Source: Kibdelosporangium philippinense
GTDB lineage: Bacteria; Actinomycetota; Actinomycetes; Mycobacteriales; Pseudonocardiaceae
Direction: 5' to 3'
Assembly (NCBI RefSeq): GCF_021390435.2
Contig: NZ_JAJVCN010000001.1
Span: forward strand, 682,001 to 746,000
Length of the DNA: 64,000 nucleotides
The position numbers and the translations under genes are program-made. Within the stretch, counting starts at the first letter, position 1; each line of letters begins with the position of its first letter. This document shows, piece by piece, positions 22,335 to 30,776 of this stretch. The notes beneath the pieces were generated by a model. It saw nothing but the letters and a program-made list of their open reading frames with translations. It ran no database searches and was not told the DNA's origin.

Positions 22335-22606
22335 GTGTTCGACCGCCTGTTCTGAGTTGATCTATGGAGAAGGTGGGGATTCACTGGGATTCGACGCTGG
22401 CCGATGCCGATCCGCGTCGGAGGCCCCGAGATGGAGAGCCGTACATCGGCCAGCGCCCGCTCGACCACCTTGACTCGCCCTTGTCCGAAGAGGGCACCAC
22501 GCTGTTGTCTTTTTTCTCGTCCGCTGGGAGCGCCGACGGCCGAACGAGAGTTCAGGCGTGGCAACGGCCAAGGTCCAAGGTCTGGTGGTCGAGGGGATGG
22601 TGGGTG
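22335..22606. other. Gap between the two encapsulin genes
   Basis: 272 bp without a recognisable gene. Open frames exist on both strands but show no family similarity or good ribosome-binding sites. It may hold a second promoter for the downstream shell and cargo genes. Confidence 0.4.
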
Positions 22607-24022
22607 TCAGTCAGTACGGCCCAACTCGACGTTCTCCAGCACGCCGAGGGCGTCCGGTACCAGGATCGCCGCCGAGTAGTAGGCGCTGACCAGGTACGAG
22701 AGGATCGCCTTCTCGTTGATGTTCATGAACCGCACCGAAAGGCCCGGCTGGTACTCGTCCGGCAGGCCGGTCTGGTGCAGGCCGATCACACCTTGGTTCT
22801 GCTCGCCGGTCCGCATCGCGATGATCTGCGTCGTCCGCGTGTTGGTGATCGGGATCTTGTTGCACGGCAACACAGGGATGCCGCGCCACGACGGAACCTG
22901 GTTGCCGTTGAGGTCGATGCTCGCCGGGTAGAGGCCTCGCTTGTTGCATTCCTGGCCGAACGCGGCGATCGCACGCGGGTGGGCGAGGATGACGCTCGGG
23001 TCCTTCCACACGGTGGCCAGCAGTTCGTCCATGTCGTCCGGGGTTGGCGGGCCGGAGCGGGTCGGGATGCGCTGCTTGAGGTCGGCGTTGGCCAGCAGGC
23101 CGAAGTCGCCGCTGTTGATCAGCTCGTGTTCCTGGCGTTCGCGCAGTGCCTCGATGGTCAACCGGAGCTGTTGCTCCGTCTGGTTCATCGGCTGGTTGTA
23201 CAGGTCGGCGACCCTGGTGTGCACGCGCAACACTGTTTGCGCGACGCTCAGTTCGTATTCACGTGGCGATAGTTCGTAGTCGACGAACGTACTCGGCAGT
23301 TCCGGTTCACCATCGTGGCCGGACGCGAGTTCGATCTCTGCTTCACCGTGAACGTTTTGTGCTTTTTTTGGGCTGTTCCGGTACTCGGTGACGTGTGCGC
23401 GCAGTGCCTCGGATTGATCTTGCAATTCCTGGAATGCCTGCTTTGGCAATGCGAGAATGGTTGTCGGCGTGACCGCCTTCGCGGTGAACTCCCAGATACT
23501 TTGATCTTGAACGAGCGCCTGGTCGCCGAAATAGTCACCGTCGACCATCGTGCTCAGCACGGTTTGATCACCGTACTCACCGGTGCCGATCCGGTTCACT
23601 TTGCCGTGCGCGACAACGTAGAGGTAGTTGGCCTCGTGCCCGAACTCGGCGATCACCGCGCCGGGTTCATACTCCTGCTGCTCGAACCGGCCGGCGAGCG
23701 CGTTGAGCGCGTCCTCGTCTTCGAAGGTGCGCAACAGCGCCAGTTCGACCAGGTCAGGGCCGACAACGTGGACCCGGGAACCGGTGTTGGACACGGCGAT
23801 CCGGCCGTCGCCGACGGTGTAGCTCAGCCGCCGGTTGACCCGGTACACACCACCTTGTGCCTGCACCCACGGCAGGACTCGCAACAGCCAGCGCGAGGTG
23901 ATGCTCTGCATCTGCGGGACGGATTTGGTGGTCGTCGCCAAATTCCGCGCGGCCGCGGTGGCCAGGCTCTGCTGTTGCTGGCCGTTCTCTACGCCAAGAT
24001 TCGACTCCACCGTGTCGGTCAC
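22607..24022 (-). CDS. Family 2B encapsulin shell protein, copy 2
   Basis: A 471-residue paralogue of the downstream shell protein. The N-terminal arm is nearly the same ([15 protein letters not shown]), and the cyclic-nucleotide-binding-type insert lies at about residues 100-220. The shell fold is conserved ([20 protein letters not shown]-like [35 protein letters not shown]). In the nucleotide pocket FGDQAL is followed by IWEFTAKA, again with Trp (W177) in place of the phosphate-binding Arg. The insert differs more between the copies than the shell does. The start is GTG 24022, with AGGAAG further upstream. Two paralogous shells suggest mixed or alternative capsids. Confidence 0.95.
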   Translation of the reverse strand: MTDTVESNLGVENGQQQQSLATAAARNLATTTKSVPQMQSITSRWLLRVLPWVQAQGGVYRVNRRLSYTVGDGRIAVSNTGSRVHVVGPDLVELALLRTFEDEDALNALAGRFEQQEYEPGAVIAEFGHEANYLYVVAHGKVNRIGTGEYGDQTVLSTMVDGDYFGDQALVQDQSIWEFTAKAVTPTTILALPKQAFQELQDQSEALRAHVTEYRNSPKKAQNVHGEAEIELASGHDGEPELPSTFVDYELSPREYELSVAQTVLRVHTRVADLYNQPMNQTEQQLRLTIEALRERQEHELINSGDFGLLANADLKQRIPTRSGPPTPDDMDELLATVWKDPSVILAHPRAIAAFGQECNKRGLYPASIDLNGNQVPSWRGIPVLPCNKIPITNTRTTQIIAMRTGEQNQGVIGLHQTGLPDEYQPGLSVRFMNINEKAILSYLVSAYYSAAILVPDALGVLENVELGRTD

Positions 24023-24353
24023 AACGTGCCGCCATTCTTCCTAGTCGGGTTCGTGGAAAAAAGACATGGGGAATTGGCTTGAGACAATGGTGGGACAGCC
24101 CGTTGGTGCCCCAGCTGAATGATCCAGTTCGGACGGTGCCAAGACGTGAGGCTAGCACCACGTTTCGAACGTGCGCAGTCACCCAAAAGGCTTGCCCGGC
24201 CAGTGGAAAACAATCATGGGACGATTCACGCTTTTACCGCTGGCGTGTAGAATAAATGAACCGAAAGTGTTTTGGCTGGAAACGCCGTTCACTCTCCAGT
24301 AGCAAGAGACTGCGACGAACGTGTGTCGGTGGCGGGCGGCGCTCTGGCCGTCG
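24023..24353. other. AT-richer leader/promoter region upstream of encapsulin 2
   Basis: About 330 bp between encapsulin 2 (leftward) and the end of cysNC. The stretch 24215-24275 is clearly AT-richer than its surroundings (TGTAGAATAAATGAACC, CAATCATGGGACGATTC). It is the best place for the promoter of the encapsulin-isoprenoid operon, leaving a 5' leader of roughly 180-220 nt. No riboswitch fold was recognised. Confidence 0.45.
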
Positions 24354-26186
24354 CTAGTCCATCCGGGTCAGCGCGACCTGATCCAACGAGGCGAGGATCA
24401 ACGCCGCCATCTTCGCGGGGTCGCCTTGCTCCGGTCGCAGTACCAGCTCCGGCTGCGCGGGTGCCTCGTATGGGTCGTCCACCCCGGTGAATCCGCTGAT
24501 CTCGCCCGCCCTGGCTTTCGCGTACATCCCCTTGGGGTCGCGGGCCTCGCACACCTCGATAGGAGTGTCCACAAAGACCTCGAGGAAAGGCAAGCCCGCC
24601 TGGTCATGCGCGGCCCGTACGCGATCACGGTCAGCCTGATAAGGACTGATCAGCGACACCACGGCGACAACGCCAGCATCGGCGAACAGCTTCGCCACCT
24701 CGCCGACCCTGCGTACGTTCTCCGCGCGATCGGCCGAGCTGAACCCCAAGTCGGCGTTCAGGCCGTGGCGCAGATTGTCGCCGTCCAGAAGGTAAGCCGG
24801 TCGCCCCGAAGCCACAAGTCGGCGCTCCAACTCCACCGCCACGGTCGACTTTCCGGATGCCGAAAGACCGGTCAGCCACACAGTGGCGCCGGTCGTGCCG
24901 CGTTCCGTACGCTGGACCGCGGTGGAATGCCAGACCACGGCCTGGCTCGGTCCGGTGATCATTCCGGCCGCGACAGTGTTATTGGTGGTCTCGTCGACCA
25001 GGATGAAGCTGCCGCACGCCCGGTTGCGGCGATACGCGTCGAACAGCAGCGGCTGCTGGGTGCGTAGCTTGACGCGGCCGATCTCGTTGAGCGACAAGGA
25101 TCGCGCGGTCTCGTCGCGGTGCAGTGTGGTGATGTCCAGCCGGTAGTCCAGCGACTTGACCACGGCTTTCGTCGCCCGCGTGGTGTTGAGGACGGTGTAC
25201 TTCGCGTCCGGGTTCAGTTCGCCGCGTTCGGTCAGCCAACAAACAATCGCGTCAACGTCCTGGCCGACGTGTGGCCGGTTGTTGGGGCGGCAGATCAGGT
25301 CGCCGCGGCTCACGTCCAGCTCGTCCGCCAGTTCCAGGGTGACCGCCTGCGGTGGGAAGGCTTCCATCACGGGTTGCCCGCCGAGGCCCCAGATCTTTGC
25401 CACGGTCGTGGTGAATCCGGACGGCAGGACAAGGACTTCGTCGCCCGGCTTGAACACGCCGCCCGCGATCGTTCCGGCGTAACCACGGAAGTCCTTGGTG
25501 CGGATCACGTACTGCACAGGGAACCGCGCGTCGATCAGGTTGCGGTCCGAGCTGATGTGCACCTCTTCGAGGTGGTGCAGCAGGGAAGTTCCTTCGTACC
25601 AAGGCATCGAGGCGCTGCGGTGGACGATGTTGTCGCCGTGCAGCGCCGAGACCGGGATGAACGTCAGGTCGGGAATCGTCAGCTTCATGGAGAACTGCCG
25701 GAACTCCTCGCGGATCTCCTCGAAGCGTTCCCGCGACCAGTCGACCAGGTCCATCTTGTTGACACACACCACAAGGTGCGGGATTCCCAGCAGGCTGGCG
25801 AGAAACGCGTGCCTGCGTGACTGTTCGAGAATCCCTTTGCGAGCGTCCACAAGGACCAGTGCGAGGTCTGCTGTGGACGCTCCGGTGACCATGTTGCGGG
25901 TGTACTGGATGTGTCCAGGGGTGTCCGCGATGATGAATTTCCGCTTGGGCGTGGCGAAGTAGCGGTAGGCAACGTCGATCGTGATGCCCTGCTCGCGTTC
26001 CGCGCGCAGCCCGTCGGTGAGCAGCGCCAGGTTCGGGTAGTCCTCGCCGCGGTCCCTGCTGGTGCGTTCGATCGCGGCGAGCTGGTCTTCGAAGATGGTC
26101 TTGGAGTCGAAGAGCAGCCTGCCGATCAATGTGGACTTGCCGTCGTCGACGCTGCCCGCGGTGGCAAGACGGAGTAGTTGGCTCAT
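24354..26186 (-). CDS. cysNC: Bifunctional sulfate adenylyltransferase subunit 1 / APS kinase
   Basis: A 610-residue fusion. Residues 1-425 form CysN, the GTPase subunit of ATP sulfurylase: P-loop [35 protein letters not shown], then EF-Tu-like beta-barrels. Residues 440-610 form CysC: P-loop [26 protein letters not shown] and the lid [20 protein letters not shown]. Together with CysD it converts sulfate and ATP to APS and then PAPS, the sulfonate donor. Its ATG overlaps the cysD stop by 1 nt (TGATG). No cysH or sulfite reductase gene lies in the window, and a sulfotransferase lies just across the divergent promoter, so PAPS may be meant for sulfation. Confidence 0.96.
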   Translation of the reverse strand: MSQLLRLATAGSVDDGKSTLIGRLLFDSKTIFEDQLAAIERTSRDRGEDYPNLALLTDGLRAEREQGITIDVAYRYFATPKRKFIIADTPGHIQYTRNMVTGASTADLALVLVDARKGILEQSRRHAFLASLLGIPHLVVCVNKMDLVDWSRERFEEIREEFRQFSMKLTIPDLTFIPVSALHGDNIVHRSASMPWYEGTSLLHHLEEVHISSDRNLIDARFPVQYVIRTKDFRGYAGTIAGGVFKPGDEVLVLPSGFTTTVAKIWGLGGQPVMEAFPPQAVTLELADELDVSRGDLICRPNNRPHVGQDVDAIVCWLTERGELNPDAKYTVLNTTRATKAVVKSLDYRLDITTLHRDETARSLSLNEIGRVKLRTQQPLLFDAYRRNRACGSFILVDETTNNTVAAGMITGPSQAVVWHSTAVQRTERGTTGATVWLTGLSASGKSTVAVELERRLVASGRPAYLLDGDNLRHGLNADLGFSSADRAENVRRVGEVAKLFADAGVVAVVSLISPYQADRDRVRAAHDQAGLPFLEVFVDTPIEVCEARDPKGMYAKARAGEISGFTGVDDPYEAPAQPELVLRPEQGDPAKMAALILASLDQVALTRMD

Positions 26187-27097
26187 CAGAAGTAGCCCTC
26201 CTTCTTGCGGTCCTCCATACCTGCTTCGGAGATCCGGTCGTCCGCCCTGGTCGCGCCGCGTTCGGTCACGCGTGTCGCGGCGACTTCGGCGACGACCTCT
26301 TCCGGTGTGGTGGCTGTGGATTCGACGCAGCCGGTACAGGTCGCGTCGCCGACTGTCCGGAACCGCACCGAGGCCTCGAAGGGCTCTTCACCCGGCAACA
26401 GTGTCACGAACCTGGTATGTGCAAGGAGCATTCCGTCGCGCTGGAAAACTTGGCGGCGATGTGCGTAGTAGATCTCGGGAAGCTCGATGCGTTCGTCCCG
26501 GATGTACTGCCAGATATCCAATTCGGTCCAGTTGGACAGTGGGAAGACTCGGATGTGCTCGCCGCGGCTGTGCCGTCCGTTGTAGAGGTTCCAGAGTTCC
26601 GGGCGTTGGTTTCGGGGATCCCATTGGCCGAACTCGTCACGGAAGCTGAACACGCGCTCCTTGGCCCGTGCCTTCTCTTCGTCTCGACGGGCGCCGCCGA
26701 ACACCGCGTCGAACCGGTTTTCGGTGATCGCCCGGAGCAAAGTCGTGGTCTGTAAGCGGTTGCGGCTCGCCCGTGGCCCGGTCTCCTCGACGGCACGGCC
26801 CGCGTCGATGTCGTCCTGAACCTGGCTGACGATCAGCCGCACGCCCGCGGATTCGACCGCGCGGTCCCGGAATTCGATGACCTCGTCGAAGTTGTGCCCG
26901 GTGTCCACGTGCATCACGGGAAAGGGCGGTGGCGCGGGCCAGAACGCCTTGGCCGCGAGGTGCAGCATCACCACGGAGTCCTTGCCGCCGGAGAAGAGCA
27001 GCACTGGTCGCTCGAACGTCGCCGCGACCTCGCGCAGCACGTGCGCGGATTCCGCTTCGAGCGCACGCGGATTGGACAGCTCGTACGTGGTGGCCAC
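26186..27097 (-). CDS. cysD: Sulfate adenylyltransferase subunit 2
   Basis: A 303-residue PP-loop ATP pyrophosphatase. The SGGKDS motif ([16 protein letters not shown]) is near residue 35, with [31 protein letters not shown] and [20 protein letters not shown] segments characteristic of CysD. I place the start at GTG 27097 ([16 protein letters not shown]) because a promoter -10 (TAGTTT, 27109-27104) lies exactly 6 nt upstream, so the mRNA would begin at the GTG without a leader; TTG 27103 is the alternative. No Shine-Dalgarno is present, in keeping with a leaderless transcript. It forms an operon with cysNC. Confidence 0.94.
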   Translation of the reverse strand: MATTYELSNPRALEAESAHVLREVAATFERPVLLFSGGKDSVVMLHLAAKAFWPAPPPFPVMHVDTGHNFDEVIEFRDRAVESAGVRLIVSQVQDDIDAGRAVEETGPRASRNRLQTTTLLRAITENRFDAVFGGARRDEEKARAKERVFSFRDEFGQWDPRNQRPELWNLYNGRHSRGEHIRVFPLSNWTELDIWQYIRDERIELPEIYYAHRRQVFQRDGMLLAHTRFVTLLPGEEPFEASVRFRTVGDATCTGCVESTATTPEEVVAEVAATRVTERGATRADDRISEAGMEDRKKEGYF

Positions 27098-27103
27098 GAT
27101 CAA

Positions 27104-27132
27104 AAACTAGAACAGGTTATTGCACTGGTCAA
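27104..27132 (-). promoter_or_regulatory. cysD promoter with KstR-like operator
   Basis: On the minus strand: -35 TTGACC (27132-27127), a 17-nt spacer, -10 TAGTTT (27109-27104), 6 nt, then GTG. The spacer end and -10 contain AATAACCTGTTCTA (27121-27108). This matches the KstR-type consensus TnnAACnnGTTnnA except at one outer position. The placement relative to the -10 is identical to that at 27683-27696. Confidence 0.65.
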
Positions 27133-27155
27133 TGGTTAGGGGTTAGCTGGTCGGC
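27120..27155 (+). promoter_or_regulatory. Probable leaderless promoter of the SnoaL-like gene
   Basis: TTGCAC (27120-27125), an 18-nt spacer, TAGCTG (27144-27149), 6 nt, then ATG 27156. The KstR-like site at 27108-27121 abuts its -35, so one operator could serve both directions. The hexamers are weaker than on the cysD side. Confidence 0.4.
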
Positions 27156-27626
27156 ATGGACTTGATCGCGCTTGAGGAAATCCGCCGGCTGAAGCACCGC
27201 TACCTGCGCTCGGTCGACCAGAAGAGCTGGGACGAACTGGAGAGTTCGCTGACCGAGGACGCCGTCGCCGACTACGGCACCCGAACGATGGGCAAGCCGC
27301 TCGTGCTCACCGGCCGCGCCGAGATCATGCAGTTCATGCGGGACAACCTCGGCGGCGAGGAGATCCTGACGTTCCACTTCTGCGGCCAGCCGGAGATCGA
27401 CATCGACGGTGATGAGGCCAATGGGACCTGGGCGTTCGAGGATACCGTGATCATCAAGGAATCGCGCCTGGTCATCAAGGGTGCGGCGTACTACGTGGAG
27501 CAGTACGTCCGCTCGCCCGAGCACGGCTGGCGGATCAAACACATCACCTACAACCGCGTCTACGAGGTGATGATGTCCATGGACGACCTGCCGAGCCTGA
27601 AGTTCCTGGCTGGTGGGACCTCGTGA
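27156..27626 (+). CDS. SnoaL/NTF2-like domain protein
   Basis: A 156-residue cone-shaped alpha+beta fold protein. It begins MDLIALEEIRRLKHRYLRSVD, the usual SnoaL-like opening helix (IxxLxxRYxxxxD), and continues with LTEDAVADYG, ANGTWAFEDTVI and GAAYYVEQYVR. Members act as isomerases, cyclases, dehydratases or hydrolases, many on steroids or polyketides. The stop TGA lies inside the 46-nt palindromic element. It is divergent from cysD and upstream of the DUF1214-SDR-sulfotransferase genes. The exact activity cannot be assigned. Confidence 0.87.
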   Translation: MDLIALEEIRRLKHRYLRSVDQKSWDELESSLTEDAVADYGTRTMGKPLVLTGRAEIMQFMRDNLGGEEILTFHFCGQPEIDIDGDEANGTWAFEDTVIIKESRLVIKGAAYYVEQYVRSPEHGWRIKHITYNRVYEVMMSMDDLPSLKFLAGGTS

Positions 27627-27665
27627 GTGGTTAGCCACGTTAGAACGCGGCTAACCACTCACGAG
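27620..27665. repeat. 46-nt palindromic element, copy 3
   Basis: Third copy of the element, with both 14-nt arms perfect and the GTTAGAAC core kept. Differences from copy 2 are confined to the inner spacer. The stop codon of the SnoaL-like gene is part of the left arm, so the element reaches into a gene end. It may terminate transcription before the next promoter. Confidence 0.85.
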
Positions 27666-27670
27666 GGTGT

Positions 27671-27706
27671 TTGACCGGATGTTAGAACACGTTCTAGCCT
27701 AGGTCG
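27671..27706 (+). promoter_or_regulatory. Promoter with KstR-like operator for the DUF1214-SDR-sulfotransferase operon
   Basis: -35 TTGACC (27671-27676), an 18-nt spacer, -10 TAGCCT (27695-27700), 6 nt, then GTG 27707. TAGAACACGTTCTA (27683-27696) fits TnnAACnnGTTnnA at every fixed position and overlaps the -10. A repressor bound here should block RNA polymerase. Confidence 0.7.
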
Positions 27707-28870
27707 GTGCTCACCGAGTCATTCGCCGCCGCGGTCGCCGAGGCCGAGAAGCTGATCACGGACGCGCCGCACGTGCGGACCGACCAAGACCTGATCGAGG
27801 GCTACGACTACCTCGCCGGCAGCATCCGGGCGTCGCTGCAGATGGCGTGGGCGTATGACCGGGAGTTCCCGTACTTCGTCCAGTCCACTGGGCCGTACAC
27901 CAAGATGGGCTTGGACAACCCGGACACGCTGTATTTCCACGCGTACATCCGCGAGGACGCCGAATATGTGGTGACCGGTAAGCGGGGCAGTACGGCGGAC
28001 TTGAGCTTCCAGGTGCTCAACGGTGACTACTCGCCGGTGGATGTCCCTGACAGTTTGACCGCGTTCGATGACCGCGAGTTCGACATCGCCGAGGACGGTT
28101 CGTTCGAGATCCGGTTCGGGCCGGGCAAAGCCGGGCGCAACTACTTCACTCTCGGCGGCGGCGCGGCGATGCTGATCGTGCGTGAGGTCTACAACGACTG
28201 GACCGGCGAAGAGCGCGGAATGATCAAGATCCGCCGTGCGGACACGACCGGTTCGGCGCCCGCGCCGCTGACGCAAGACCTGATGGCCAAGCGATACACC
28301 GTGGCAGGCAAGATCCTTGTCGGGCGGATCAAGACTTTCCTCGCGTTCCCGAAGTGGTTCTACTTGAAGCTGCCGGTGAACACGATGACCGAGCCTCGGC
28401 TCACGCCCGGCGGGCTGGCCACCCAGTTCTCCTCGGTCGGTCACTACGACCTCGCCGACTCGGACGCGATGATCATCACGGTGCCCGCGTCCGAGGCGCC
28501 CTATCAGGGGTTCCAGCTGGGCAGTATGTGGTACGTCTCGTTGGACTACATCAACCACCAGACCAGCCTGACCGCCGATCAAGCCAGGATCGACCCGGAC
28601 GGCAAGATCAGATACGTGGTCAGTGAACGCGATCCAGGTGTGGTGAACTGGATCGAGCGCACTGGTCATTCGCGTGGATATCTGCAGATCCGGTGGCAGC
28701 GGCTGTCCCGTGAGCTGAAACCTTCTGACGGTCCTGTCGTGGAAGTCGTTCAGTGCTCGGAACTCGCACAACGGCTGCCGTTCTATGACGAAGCTCGGAT
28801 CACTTCTTCTCAGTACGCGGACCGGATTGCCGTGCGCCAAGCGGCCGTAGCGACCAGGATGGTGGGCTGA
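27707..28870 (+). CDS. DUF1214 domain-containing protein
   Basis: A 387-residue protein starting at GTG 27707 with no Shine-Dalgarno (leaderless promoter). The C-terminal half carries DUF1214-type features: the beta-rich GGLATQFSSVGHYDLADSDA region and GFQLGSMWYVSLDYINHQTS, followed by RYVVSERDPGVVNWIERTGH, as in envelope-linked DUF1254/DUF1214 proteins. Earlier are FPYFVQSTGPYTKMGLDNPD and YFTLGGGAAMLIVREVYNDW. No signal peptide is seen. The stop overlaps the SDR start by 1 nt (TGATG). The biochemical function is unknown; its partners suggest lipid or steroid metabolism. Confidence 0.85.
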   Translation: MLTESFAAAVAEAEKLITDAPHVRTDQDLIEGYDYLAGSIRASLQMAWAYDREFPYFVQSTGPYTKMGLDNPDTLYFHAYIREDAEYVVTGKRGSTADLSFQVLNGDYSPVDVPDSLTAFDDREFDIAEDGSFEIRFGPGKAGRNYFTLGGGAAMLIVREVYNDWTGEERGMIKIRRADTTGSAPAPLTQDLMAKRYTVAGKILVGRIKTFLAFPKWFYLKLPVNTMTEPRLTPGGLATQFSSVGHYDLADSDAMIITVPASEAPYQGFQLGSMWYVSLDYINHQTSLTADQARIDPDGKIRYVVSERDPGVVNWIERTGHSRGYLQIRWQRLSRELKPSDGPVVEVVQCSELAQRLPFYDEARITSSQYADRIAVRQAAVATRMVG

Positions 28871-29646
28871 TGTTGTTGCAGGACAAGGTCGTCGTGGTGT
28901 CCGGGATTGGACCGGGACTCGGCCGGTCGATCGCTTTGCGGTGCGCGCAGCAGGGTGCGGACATCGTCCTGGCGGCCCGGACCGAGTCTCGCCTCACTGA
29001 AGTGGCCAAAGAGGTCACGGACCTGGGGCGGCGCGCGGTGACCGTGCCGACCGACATCGCCTCGGAGGAAGACGCGGCTCGCCTTGCGGAAACCGCTCTT
29101 TCTTCGTTCGGCCGCGTGGACACGTTGGTGAACAACGCTTTCGCGATGCCGCCGATGCGTAGCTTCGACCGTGCCCCGTTCGATGGGATACGCAACGGCT
29201 TCGAGACCAACGTGCTTGGCGCGTTGCGTCTGGTGAACCTGTTCCGCCCGGCCCTCGAAGCTAGCCGTGGGTCCATTGTGATGGTCAGCTCGATGGTGAT
29301 CAGGCATTCGCAGCTGACTTTCGGTCCGTACAAGATGACCAAGTCCGCGTTGCTGGCGATGGCGCAGAGTCTGTCGACGGAGTTGGGTCCCAAGGGCGTG
29401 CGGGTCAACACGATCGCGCCAGGGTACATCTGGGCGGACAACGTGAAGGCGCATTTCTCCTATCAGGCCAACAAACGCGGTATCACCACGCAGGAGGTCT
29501 ACGACGAGGTGGCCGCCTCGATCGATCTCCGCAAACTGCCGGAGCCGGACGAGGTCGCCGACACCATCGTATTCCTGGCTTCGTCGATGGCCAGCGCGGT
29601 GACCGGTCAGTGCCTTGACGTGAACGGCGGCGAGTACCACCACTAG
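28870..29646 (+). CDS. Short-chain dehydrogenase/reductase
   Basis: A 258-residue classical SDR. The coenzyme motif is SGIGPGLGRSIA (about 11-22), then LVNNAFAMPP, catalytic Ser in VMVSSMV (about 138), and YKMTK (Tyr/Lys about 156/160). APGYIWADN follows and the C-terminus is VTGQCLDVNGGEYH. It oxidises or reduces an alcohol/ketone with NAD(P)(H). It is translationally coupled to the DUF1214 gene and lies 10 nt before the sulfotransferase, so it probably prepares the hydroxyl group that is sulfonated. That substrate link is inference. Confidence 0.93.
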   Translation: MLLQDKVVVVSGIGPGLGRSIALRCAQQGADIVLAARTESRLTEVAKEVTDLGRRAVTVPTDIASEEDAARLAETALSSFGRVDTLVNNAFAMPPMRSFDRAPFDGIRNGFETNVLGALRLVNLFRPALEASRGSIVMVSSMVIRHSQLTFGPYKMTKSALLAMAQSLSTELGPKGVRVNTIAPGYIWADNVKAHFSYQANKRGITTQEVYDEVAASIDLRKLPEPDEVADTIVFLASSMASAVTGQCLDVNGGEYHH

Positions 29647-29655
29647 GAGTCGATT

Positions 29656-30771
29656 GTGGACATCGAGTCTCTGCACGCGTCGGCGACGAAGATCACCGGG
29701 CTGACGGATTTCGGGGATTCCGGCTACCTTGAGGGGGTGTCGGTCCTGCTGGACTCGTACCAGCGCGAGGCCGGGCTGACGGAGTTGGGGGAGCGGGTCA
29801 AGTGGGCCGGGCTGCGCTCGGCTTTGGTGGCCCGGTTGTTGAGCGAGGCCGCTTGGCAGCGGCTTCCTTCGTATTCCTCAATTCCTGTTTCGCGGCCGAT
29901 CTTCGTGACTGGCCTGCCGCGGACGGGGACGACGGCTTTGCATCGGCTGCTGGTTGAGGATCCCGCGCACCAGGGTTTGGAGCTGTGGCTGACGGATGTG
30001 CCGCAGCCACGCCCGCCTCGCGAGACGTGGGATGAAAACCCTATGTACCAACGGATTCAGGCTGGGTACGAGAAGCATCACGTCGAGCATCCCGAGTTCA
30101 TGGGGCTGCACTACATCACGGCCGATATGGCCGAGGAGTGCTGGCGGCTGCTTCGGCAGTCCATGATGTCTCTGTCGTTCGAGTGCCTTGCTTACGTGCC
30201 AACGTATTCCTCGTGGCTGGCTGAACAGGACTGGGGCCCGGCTTACCGGCGGCACCGGCGTAACCTGCAGCTGATCGGTATGCCGGACTCGGGCAAGCGC
30301 TGGGTTTTGAAGAACCCGAGTCATCTGTTCGCGCTCGATGCGTTGCTTGAGGCGTATCCGGATGCTTTGGTGATTCAGACCCATCGGGCGCCGAGCACGA
30401 TCATCGCGTCGATGTGCAGTCTTGCCGAGCAAGCCTCGCACGGGTGGTCCACAGTTTTCAGTGGCTCGGTCATCGGATCGACGCAGCTGGAGTTGTGGGC
30501 GCGAGGCCTGGAGAAATTCAATACCGACCGGGCGAAGCACAATCCCGCGCAGTTCTATGACGTGCAGTATGACGATTTCGTGGCCGATCCGTTGGGGGTG
30601 GTGACGGATATCTATGGCCATTTCGGCTTGGACATCTCCGACGAGGTCCTTGATGGGATGAAGGCCGTGCACACGTCCGGGGACCGGCGCCGGTCACACA
30701 AGTATGACCTGGCTGATTTCGGGCTGACGGTGGAACAAGCGGACGAGAGATTCGGCGCTGTTTCGCGGTGA
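29656..30771 (+). CDS. Sulfotransferase family protein
   Basis: A 371-residue PAPS-dependent sulfotransferase-type protein. The 5'-phosphosulfate loop is FVTGLPRTGTTALHRLL (about 82-98), the 3'-phosphate contact region is WVLKNPSHLFALDALLEAYP and IQTHRAPSTIIASMCS, and a late DVQYDDFVADPLGVVTDIY helix follows. It resembles the large bacterial family of putative lipid or steroid sulfotransferases. The start is GTG 29656 with AGGAG 6 nt upstream. Last gene of the DUF1214-SDR operon; the PAPS-making cysD-cysNC genes sit on the other side of the shared control region. Confidence 0.92.
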   Translation: MDIESLHASATKITGLTDFGDSGYLEGVSVLLDSYQREAGLTELGERVKWAGLRSALVARLLSEAAWQRLPSYSSIPVSRPIFVTGLPRTGTTALHRLLVEDPAHQGLELWLTDVPQPRPPRETWDENPMYQRIQAGYEKHHVEHPEFMGLHYITADMAEECWRLLRQSMMSLSFECLAYVPTYSSWLAEQDWGPAYRRHRRNLQLIGMPDSGKRWVLKNPSHLFALDALLEAYPDALVIQTHRAPSTIIASMCSLAEQASHGWSTVFSGSVIGSTQLELWARGLEKFNTDRAKHNPAQFYDVQYDDFVADPLGVVTDIYGHFGLDISDEVLDGMKAVHTSGDRRRSHKYDLADFGLTVEQADERFGAVSR

Positions 30772-30776
30772 GGCGT

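Noticed and set aside
22364..23272. Long rightward open frames opposite the encapsulin genes
   Set aside because: They mirror the codon bias of the real genes, have no family similarity, and the opposite strand holds well-conserved shell proteins.
27719..28840. 373-codon leftward frame opposite the DUF1214 gene
   Set aside because: Shadow frame; the composition is His/Arg-rich and the promoter, operator and coupling all support the rightward gene.
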